From the NCBI GenBank assembly GCA_021850345.1, contig JAJZMN010000193.1, forward strand, positions 1 to 12,071: a stretch of DNA of 12,071 nt. The letters run 5' to 3'. The notes beneath the pieces are model-generated. The model was not told the origin of the DNA. It ran no database searches and worked only from the letters and a program-made list of their open reading frames with translations. Position numbers and translations under genes: made by a program. How positions within the stretch are numbered: the first letter of the stretch is position 1; each line of letters opens with the position of its first letter. Below, piece by piece: positions 7,703 to 12,071 of the stretch. Source of the DNA: Actinomycetes bacterium (lineage in GTDB: Bacteria > Actinomycetota > Acidimicrobiia > Acidimicrobiales > RAAP-2).

Positions 7703-8601
7703 GTCAGCAGTCCAGCGCGAACGAGCACGCCGTCGAGGCGAGACTCGAGCTCCGGCGTGGCGGGGGCCATCGGCAATCGGTGCTCGTTGCTCTTCAGCAC
7801 GCCCATCCGCCGCAGCATGTACTTGACCGGGATGGGGTTGGTGTCGAAGAAGACGGCCTTGTTGAGCTCCCACAGCTCGACGTGGATCTTTCTTGCCTCG
7901 GCCAGGTCGCCAACGTCGACAGCACGCCACAGGGCGGCCACTCGGTCCGGGACGAGGTTGCCGACGGCATTCATGAGTCCGCACGCTCCCACCGCCAGCA
8001 TCGGCAAGCTCAGCTCCTCCAGGCCGACGAAGACCCGGAAGTCCGGCCCGACGCGTTGGAGCACTTCGGTGACCAAGCCGAGGTCGGTCGCGGCGTGCTT
8101 CATCCCCACCAGGTTGTCCGCCCGCCGGGCAATCGCCTCGATGGTCCCTACCTCGAGCGTCACGGCTGCCCGTCCAGGGATGTGGTAGATGAGAACCGGC
8201 ACGTCGACAGCGCCGGCCACCTGGGAGAAGTACTCTTCGAGCCCCCGTTGCGGCGGCCGGGCGTAGTACGGGGTCACCACCAGGACCGCGTCGGCGCCGG
8301 CGTCGACGGCCCGTCGCGACAGCTCGAGGGTGGCGCCCAGCGACTCGGTGCCCGTGGCGGCCACGACCGGGACTCGACCTGCAGCAGCCGTCACCGCGGC
8401 GCGCACCAGCTCCGCCCGCTCGTCGACCGTGAGCATGCTCGGCTCGCCGCTCGTGCCCGTGACCACCACGCCCTGCGAGCCGTTTGCTGCCTGACGGTCA
8501 ACGATCGCCTCGTAGGTGGCCAGGTCGACCGCACCGTCTGTGAAGGGCGTGACCACCGGCGTGTAGGAGCCGACCAGCGCGCCCGGCGCGAGGTGCTGCA
8601 C
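7699..8601 (-). CDS. DapA-family pyruvate lyase / hydratase-aldolase
   Basis: A 300-residue TIM-barrel protein of the dihydrodipicolinate synthase/N-acetylneuraminate lyase family. These enzymes form a Schiff base between a lysine and pyruvate or another 2-oxoacid. Seen: GTSGEPSML (49-57), the usual GTTGE loop with Ser for the second Thr; the catalytic Tyr139 and Arg144 in YHIPGR, where His replaces the usual Asn; and the Schiff-base Lys168 in VGMKHA. Arg144 matches Arg138 of E. coli DapA by spacing. The aromatic context makes lysine biosynthesis unlikely; NahE- and PhdJ-type hydratase-aldolases of aromatic catabolism belong to this family and are a better model. The GTG at 8601 shares one base with the TAG stop of the cupin gene (TAGTG), which fixes the start even though the frame is open further upstream. 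Confidence 0.9.
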   Translation of the reverse strand: MQHLAPGALVGSYTPVVTPFTDGAVDLATYEAIVDRQAANGSQGVVVTGTSGEPSMLTVDERAELVRAAVTAAAGRVPVVAATGTESLGATLELSRRAVDAGADAVLVVTPYYARPPQRGLEEYFSQVAGAVDVPVLIYHIPGRAAVTLEVGTIEAIARRADNLVGMKHAATDLGLVTEVLQRVGPDFRVFVGLEELSLPMLAVGACGLMNAVGNLVPDRVAALWRAVDVGDLAEARKIHVELWELNKAVFFDTNPIPVKYMLRRMGVLKSNEHRLPMAPATPELESRLDGVLVRAGLLT

Positions 8602-9764
8602 TACTCGCCATCCCTGTTCGTCTCGAAACCGCGCTGGGACCCAAGGAGACGCGGCGGGTTCTTCAGGTCCTCCTGCCACATGAGCGAGTCGTTGGAGATG
8701 TGGAACGGGCTGTCCTGGATGGTCAGCTCGTACACCGGCTCGTCGTTGGAGGCGTGATTGTGGATCGACCAGCCGGGTGCCGTGAGCATGAGGTCGCCCG
8801 CACCCCACTCGTAGCGCCGGCCCGCCACCCGGCTCCAGCCGCTACCGGCAAAGAAGTAGTTGATCGCCGCCGACGCGTGCCGGTGCGGGCGGTCGACGAT
8901 GCCCGGCGGCCGGATGGTGATGGTGGCGAAGAAGCTGTTGGTCGTCCCATTGGCCCGCCCGGTCGCCGGGTTGTAGAGGAGGTACAGACGCCGGCCGCGG
9001 TACTTGGGGCCGAGGGCGGTCAGCTTGTCCAGCTCGCGCTTCACCTCGGCCCACGGCCAGTGGATCGGGTGCTGTTCGATCACCTCGGGGTTTATGAGCC
9101 GCTCGTAGGACATGAGCAGCGGTCCACCCTCGCGCATGGCAAAGACGTGGGCGATGGGGTGCTCGCCAATGTCATCGGAGCCCTGGTTCCATCCAGCCGG
9201 CTCCTCGGGCGGGTGCTCATCGACGAAATGCACCCGGATCTTTTCGAGCACTGGGGCGTTCGAGTACACGAGCCGCACGTGGCGTTCGGAGGTGTCGTTC
9301 TCGTGGAAGTACGTGGTGAGCGAGGGCATGCACCAGACGTCGTACTGCTGGAAAGAGATCTTCTCGCCCCCGACGGCAGTGAAGCCAGCTCCCTCGATGC
9401 AAAAACCAACCTGTGACGAGTTGTGCCGAACCGGTGACGTCCGCTCCCCCGGAAGGAGCACCTCGAGGCTCACCCGGATCCCGGGTGCCAGCCCGAGCCC
9501 GGGCTCGTCAGAGAGCGGGTGAACGATCCATGATGCCCGCCGTCCGTCAGCCGGACGCGGGAGCGACGACAGCCGCTCGACCTCCTGGGCGATCTCCGCC
9601 TTTCGGATGATGACCGGTGGCCACGCCCCCTCCTCGACCGCCGGGTAGCTGACGTTCGAGCGGTCGACGAACCGGGCGCGCAGTGGCACCGGGTTGCCGT
9701 CGCCCTCCTGCCCACCGGCGGCGGCCGCATCGTCGGCTACCTGATGCCGCAGCTGATCCGTCAT
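8601..9764 (-). CDS. Bicupin gentisate 1,2-dioxygenase-like protein
   Basis: A 387-residue two-domain cupin resembling gentisate, salicylate and 1-hydroxy-2-naphthoate dioxygenases, which use Fe(II) to open aromatic rings. The N-terminal cupin (about 95-170) has VRHNSSQVGFCIEGAGF and YFHEND: the first His of the HxH pair is Val112, leaving His114 and His154. The C-terminal cupin (about 280-350) has a complete set: His294 and His296 in PHRH and His335 in IHNH. In characterised gentisate dioxygenases the iron site is in the N-terminal cupin, so the layout here is reversed. The ATG at 9764 is chosen as start. The frame is also open to a GTG at 9857 through in-frame tandem repeats that would add a basic tail; that option cannot be excluded. 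It is the second structural gene, 123 nt after the cyclodeaminase-family gene. Ring cleavage is the likely role; the substrate is unknown. Confidence 0.87.
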   Translation of the reverse strand: MTDQLRHQVADDAAAAGGQEGDGNPVPLRARFVDRSNVSYPAVEEGAWPPVIIRKAEIAQEVERLSSLPRPADGRRASWIVHPLSDEPGLGLAPGIRVSLEVLLPGERTSPVRHNSSQVGFCIEGAGFTAVGGEKISFQQYDVWCMPSLTTYFHENDTSERHVRLVYSNAPVLEKIRVHFVDEHPPEEPAGWNQGSDDIGEHPIAHVFAMREGGPLLMSYERLINPEVIEQHPIHWPWAEVKRELDKLTALGPKYRGRRLYLLYNPATGRANGTTNSFFATITIRPPGIVDRPHRHASAAINYFFAGSGWSRVAGRRYEWGAGDLMLTAPGWSIHNHASNDEPVYELTIQDSPFHISNDSLMWQEDLKNPPRLLGSQRGFETNRDGE

Positions 9765-9786
9765 GCTCTCATCGGCCCTTCTCCTT

Positions 9787-9810
9787 GTTCGTTCCTGGGT
9801 TCGTTCCTGG
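9787..9810. repeat. Two perfect 12-nt tandem repeats before the cupin gene
   Basis: GTTCGTTCCTGG occurs twice head to tail at 9787-9798 and 9799-9810, upstream of the cupin start. On the minus strand it reads CCAGGAACGAAC twice. The period is a multiple of three and stays in the cupin frame. Confidence 0.9.
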
Positions 9811-9812
9811 TT

Positions 9813-9857
9813 CTTGCGCACCGTGGCGGTCTTGCGCACCGTGGCGGTCTTGCGCAC
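9813..9857. repeat. 2.5 copies of an 18-nt tandem repeat before the cupin gene
   Basis: The unit CTTGCGCACCGTGGCGGT occurs at 9813-9830 and 9831-9848, followed by a 9-nt partial copy at 9849-9857. Read on the minus strand in the cupin frame, each unit gives six residues, KTATVR. Each unit also contains a potential GTG start. Confidence 0.92.
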
Positions 9858-9887
9858 GCCAACGCCGGGGGTCCCGCTGCTTCACGT

Positions 9888-10892
9888 TCACGGCGTCGGC
9901 TGCACCGGTCGCAACGCGACCGGTGCGCGGCCTCGGCGGGGCACGCTGGCCGACGGCGATCTGCCTTCCAAGCGCTCGAGGACGGCGAGCGCGAGCGCGA
10001 CGTCCTCGATCCCCGAACCCATCCCTTTGAACAGGGTCACGTCGCCGGGTCGTCGACCTCCGAGACCCTCGCTCACCACCTGACCCAGGGTGCGCACGGA
10101 AGCCCACGATGCGTCGTCGTCGCCGTAGTGCTCGCGCAGCTCGCTCGACAAGGCGCGGACCTGGGGAAGGCTGTCGGTGACCACGGCGGCACATCGGCCG
10201 AGGATCGCCGACTCGAGCTCTCGGCGCCGAAGGTCGATGGCGCCGACGGCGTTGACGTGCATTCCAGGCTCGACCATCGCCTCCGTCAGGACCGGCTCGG
10301 TCGCCCGGGTGACGAGGGTGACCACGTCGGCACCGCCGACGGCTTCCTCAGCGGACCCCGTCGGATGGCAGGCGACGCCGAGCTCGTTCTCCACCCGCCG
10401 TGCGAGATCTTCGCGGTGCGCGGGCGTGGGGCTGTAGGCGCGCACCTCTCGCAGCGCCCGCACCTGCGCGACGGCCGCCACCTGGGGCAGCGCCTGCCTT
10501 CCGGTGCCGACCACGGCCATCACGGAGGCGTCAGCGCGAGCCAGCAGGTCGGTGGCGAGGGCGGCAGTTCCCGAGGTGCGCAGCTGTCCGAGCGCGAACG
10601 CCTCGATGACCGCGGTCACCGCTCCATTGCGCACGTCGAAGAGGACGAGGACCGGGTCGGCACCGCCCGGGGTATGGGTCCACACTTTGGTCCCGGCGTA
10701 GCCGGCAGCCGGAAATGCAGCCCCAAGAGCGTGCAGGGTGGCGTGGTTGCCATAGCCGAGGAGGGTCTTGTCCAGTGCGGTGGCGGTGCCGGCGCCTTCC
10801 TGGGCGAAGCCGGCGCGCAGGGCCTCGAGGGCGACGCCGGGATCGAGGACCGAGACGACGTCATGCTCCGAGATCCACTGCGTCACGTCCAT
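9888..10892 (-). CDS. Ornithine cyclodeaminase/mu-crystallin-family NAD(P)-dependent enzyme
   Basis: A 334-residue cytosolic enzyme. The family includes ornithine and lysine cyclodeaminases, ketimine and piperideine-carboxylate reductases, alanine dehydrogenase and opine-type enzymes. Seen: Lys69 in GTKVW and Arg105 in QLRTSGTAAL, typical substrate-binding positions; the Rossmann motif VVGTGRQALPQ (127-137); Asp220 in GAIDLRRREL, matching the catalytic Asp region; and the family C-terminal signature FKGMGSGIEDVALA (288-301). The length is normal, with about 20 extra Pro/Arg-rich residues at the end. The ATG at 10892 has GGGAGGA 6 nt upstream. It is the first gene behind the operon promoter. 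In an aromatic operon it may reduce an imine or oxidise an amino or hydroxy acid intermediate; the substrate is not predictable from sequence. Confidence 0.92.
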   Translation of the reverse strand: MDVTQWISEHDVVSVLDPGVALEALRAGFAQEGAGTATALDKTLLGYGNHATLHALGAAFPAAGYAGTKVWTHTPGGADPVLVLFDVRNGAVTAVIEAFALGQLRTSGTAALATDLLARADASVMAVVGTGRQALPQVAAVAQVRALREVRAYSPTPAHREDLARRVENELGVACHPTGSAEEAVGGADVVTLVTRATEPVLTEAMVEPGMHVNAVGAIDLRRRELESAILGRCAAVVTDSLPQVRALSSELREHYGDDDASWASVRTLGQVVSEGLGGRRPGDVTLFKGMGSGIEDVALALAVLERLEGRSPSASVPRRGRAPVALRPVQPTP

Positions 10893-10898
10893 GGGCGG

Positions 10899-10905
10899 TC
10901 CTCCC
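10899..10905 (-). promoter_or_regulatory. Strong ribosome binding site of the first structural gene
   Basis: GGGAGGA on the minus strand lies 6 nt before the ATG at 10892. It is the best Shine-Dalgarno match in the operon and fits its position as the leading gene. Confidence 0.75.
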
Positions 10906-10947
10906 TGTCCGTCGGTCCATGCTGCTCAGCACGGGAGGGCGACGAAC

Positions 10948-10960
10948 AGAAACAGTTTCT
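10948..10960. promoter_or_regulatory. Putative IclR-type operator palindrome
   Basis: AGAAACAGTTTCT has two perfect 6-bp arms around one base. It begins 8 nt downstream of the -10 element and so should cover the transcription start, where a bound regulator would block RNA polymerase. The GAAA/TTTC core resembles known IclR-family sites such as the E. coli IclR box, TGGAAAT followed by ATTTCCA. The adjacent iclR-type gene is the natural partner. Confidence 0.6.
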
Positions 10961-10968
10961 TCGCAATC

Positions 10969-10997
10969 AGGCTACGAGTTGTCCCTTCGCGTGTCAA
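10969..10997 (-). promoter_or_regulatory. Sigma70-type promoter of the catabolic operon
   Basis: On the minus strand: a perfect -35 TTGACA (10997-10992), a 17-nt spacer (10991-10975) and -10 TAGCCT (10974-10969). The spacing is ideal and the site lies in the 164-nt gap upstream of the cyclodeaminase-family gene, in a locally AT-richer patch. Predicted start of transcription is near 10961, over the operator palindrome. Confidence 0.65.
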
Positions 10998-11056
10998 GCT
11001 TGCATTCGGAGCAACGGGCGGTGATCAGCGACGCAAAGGGGAACGCGACCAGACCA

Positions 11057-11851
11057 TCAGGGAACCAGCGCCTCGACCGAAGCCCGGACGTCGAGAAGGT
11101 GGGCCACCAGGTCGTCCCATGGCTCCTTTGGTGCGCGCACCAGCGGCATGGAGACGCTGATGGACACCACTGGCCGCCCGTCCCGCTGACGCACCGCGGC
11201 GCTGACCGACCCCACTCCCGGCTCGCTCTCCCCCAAGTTGCGGGCGTAACCGGTGCGCCGCACTTCTTGGAGCTCGCTCATGAGCGCAGCGCGCGAGGTG
11301 ATGGACTGGTCGGTCAGGGCCGGGAGCTTCGGCGACGGGTAGAGGCCGCGCAGGAAGTCGTCGCTCTCGCAAGCCAGCCAGGCCTTCCCGATCGACGTGC
11401 AGTGCGCCCACATCCGAGTGCCCACGCGCGAGGCGACACGTAGAGCGTTCGGGCTCTCGGCGCAGGCGATGAAGAGCATCTCATTGCCCTGGAGAATGGC
11501 TGCGTGGGCCGTCTCCCCCGTCTCGTCCCGCAACCGCTCGAGGAACAGGAGAACGAGATTGCGCACCTCCATTCCCCGGACGGCCAACAGCCCGACCCGC
11601 AGCAGCGCCGGACCGGCCCGGTACACCTTGCTCTCGGGGTCCTGCACCACGAAGTCGTGGTGGACGAGCATGGCGAGCAGTCGGTGGGCCGTGGAGACCG
11701 CCGTCCCCAGGCTCGACGCCGCCTCCGAGACGCGGATCTGCTTTCGCTCGGTGACCATGAGCAGGAGGCGAAGTACGTTGTCGACGGACTCGATGGGGTA
11801 GCCCGGCGATCGTGGCGCCACCGCACCGTCCGCCCGTCCACTGCTCGCCAT
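11057..11851 (-). CDS. IclR-family transcriptional regulator
   Basis: A 264-residue DNA-binding regulator. The N-terminal winged helix-turn-helix covers about residues 18-82 (ESVDNVLRLL; IRVSEAASSLGTAVSTAHRLL; KVYRAGPALLRVG). The C-terminal IclR effector domain covers about 95-260 and contains CTSIGKAWLA (151-160) and the late NLGESEPGVGSVSAAV segment typical of the family. IclR proteins often control aromatic-acid catabolic operons and bind a small pathway acid in the C-terminal domain. It is on the same strand as, and directly upstream of, the operon; the promoter and palindrome between them suggest local control. The frame is open to a GTG at 11950. I chose the ATG at 11851 because the residues before it look non-conserved, but no strong ribosome binding site decides between them. 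Whether it represses or activates is unknown; the operator position favours repression. Confidence 0.92.
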   Translation of the reverse strand: MASSGRADGAVAPRSPGYPIESVDNVLRLLLMVTERKQIRVSEAASSLGTAVSTAHRLLAMLVHHDFVVQDPESKVYRAGPALLRVGLLAVRGMEVRNLVLLFLERLRDETGETAHAAILQGNEMLFIACAESPNALRVASRVGTRMWAHCTSIGKAWLACESDDFLRGLYPSPKLPALTDQSITSRAALMSELQEVRRTGYARNLGESEPGVGSVSAAVRQRDGRPVVSISVSMPLVRAPKEPWDDLVAHLLDVRASVEALVP

Positions 11852-11955
11852 CGGCTCATCGTAGCCAATACCTGGTGAGACACCGTTCGACGGGTGACTC
11901 GCTCGGGCGGCTGACAGGCGGCCATACCCCGCGAGCAGCCGAGCAGGCACTCCGT

Positions 11956-11992
11956 GAGCAGCTCCTCATCATGGAAACTTCTTCCGCTGCTC
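11956..11992. promoter_or_regulatory. Possible regulator-upstream inverted repeat (weak)
   Basis: GAGCAGC (11956-11962) and GCTGCTC (11986-11992) are complementary arms around a 23-nt spacer. The spacer contains GGAAACTTCTTCC (11973-11985), which shares GAAAC with the operon palindrome but is itself imperfect. The element lies upstream of the regulator start and could be an autoregulatory site. No clear -35/-10 pair was found here. Confidence 0.25.
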
Positions 11993-12006
11993 CTGCGGGA
12001 GGCCTC

Positions 12007-12071
12007 TCAGTCGTTCCAGTCGTTGTCCCAGTCGTTGTCGTTGGCCCCGGTCGTTGTCGTTGGCCCTGTCC
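12007..12071 (-). CDS. Possible 3' end of a low-complexity gene (partial)
   Basis: A minus-strand frame enters from the right edge and stops at TGA (12009-12007). It ends in ANDNDWDNDWND after a Thr/Gly stretch. Codons near the stop end almost only in C or G, as expected for genes here, and acidic Trp-containing tails occur in secreted or surface proteins. A 19-nt repeat unit breaks the pattern further upstream. The plus-strand reading from an ATG at 11971 has poor third-position bias and is less likely. Too little is visible to assign a function. Confidence 0.3.
   Translation of the reverse strand, partial: TGPTTTTGANDNDWDNDWND
12010..12068. repeat. GTCGTT hexamer array at the window edge
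   Basis: GTCGTT occurs at 12010, 12019, 12031, 12037, 12050 and 12056. The last four form two 19-nt units (12031-12049 and 12050-12068) differing at one base. The array may continue beyond the window. It may be a coding repeat (Asn-Asp on the minus strand) or a simple intergenic repeat. Confidence 0.85.

Noticed and set aside
6443..8188. Plus-strand open frame of 581 codons opposite the aldolase, Pht5-like and DapA-like genes
   Set aside because: It spans three real minus-strand genes and their overlaps, with a translation rich in Arg, His and Pro and no family features. It is a composition shadow; the same applies to 4795-6066 and 9744-11024.
7699..8601. DapA proper (lysine biosynthesis)
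   Set aside because: The motif substitutions and the catabolic operon context argue against a housekeeping dihydrodipicolinate synthase, so no dapA symbol is given.
9813..9857. Tandem repeats considered as a CRISPR array
   Set aside because: The copies are directly adjacent with no spacers and number only two and a half.
11971..12071. Plus-strand open frame starting METSSAAPAGG and running off the edge
   Set aside because: Third positions are poor in G/C compared with real genes here, there is no ribosome binding site, and it is made mostly of the hexamer repeat.

Overview
The window is GC-rich chromosomal DNA with strongly G/C-biased third codon positions, frequent GTG starts, four-base start/stop overlaps and an IclR-type regulator. 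This suggests a high-GC actinobacterium, possibly an uncultured acidimicrobial or related soil or marine lineage. The phylum is an inference from style and composition; nothing in the window fixes the species.

Layout. Positions 3-86 (+) are the 3' end of a gene that starts outside the window. Positions 231-2492 (+) encode a FUSC-family integral membrane protein, related to fusaric acid and aromatic acid efflux proteins. It faces a convergent minus-strand block running from 11851 down to 2757. In transcription order that block is: an IclR-family regulator; an ornithine cyclodeaminase/mu-crystallin-family NAD(P) enzyme; a bicupin gentisate 1,2-dioxygenase-like protein; a DapA-family pyruvate lyase/hydratase-aldolase; a Pht5-like 4,5-dihydroxyphthalate decarboxylase homologue; a class II aldolase-family protein (the family that includes 3,4-dihydroxyphthalate decarboxylase); and two paralogous UbiD-family prenylated-FMN decarboxylases. 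Several junctions are translationally coupled: TAGTG between cupin and DapA, ATGA between DapA and Pht5-like, and GTGA between aldolase and UbiD. The block therefore reads as one operon.

Regulation. The gap between the regulator and the first structural gene holds a good sigma70-type promoter on the minus strand: TTGACA, a 17-nt spacer, then TAGCCT. A 13-bp palindrome, AGAAACAGTTTCT, lies just downstream over the expected transcription start, and is the obvious candidate operator for the IclR protein.

How the genes may work together (inference). Four proteins from three unrelated decarboxylase-associated families, a ring-cleaving-type cupin and a pyruvate-type aldolase point to catabolism of a carboxylated aromatic or heteroaromatic compound. 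The carboxylates would be removed, the ring opened by the cupin, and the product split by the DapA-like enzyme. The cyclodeaminase-family enzyme hints at a nitrogen-containing substrate or intermediate. No ring hydroxylase, UbiX-type prenyltransferase, CoA ligase or dedicated uptake system is visible, so the pathway is not complete in this window. I do not recognise this exact gene set as a described pathway. The most unusual points are the stacked decarboxylases and the cupin, whose complete metal-binding His triad lies in the C-terminal rather than the N-terminal cupin.
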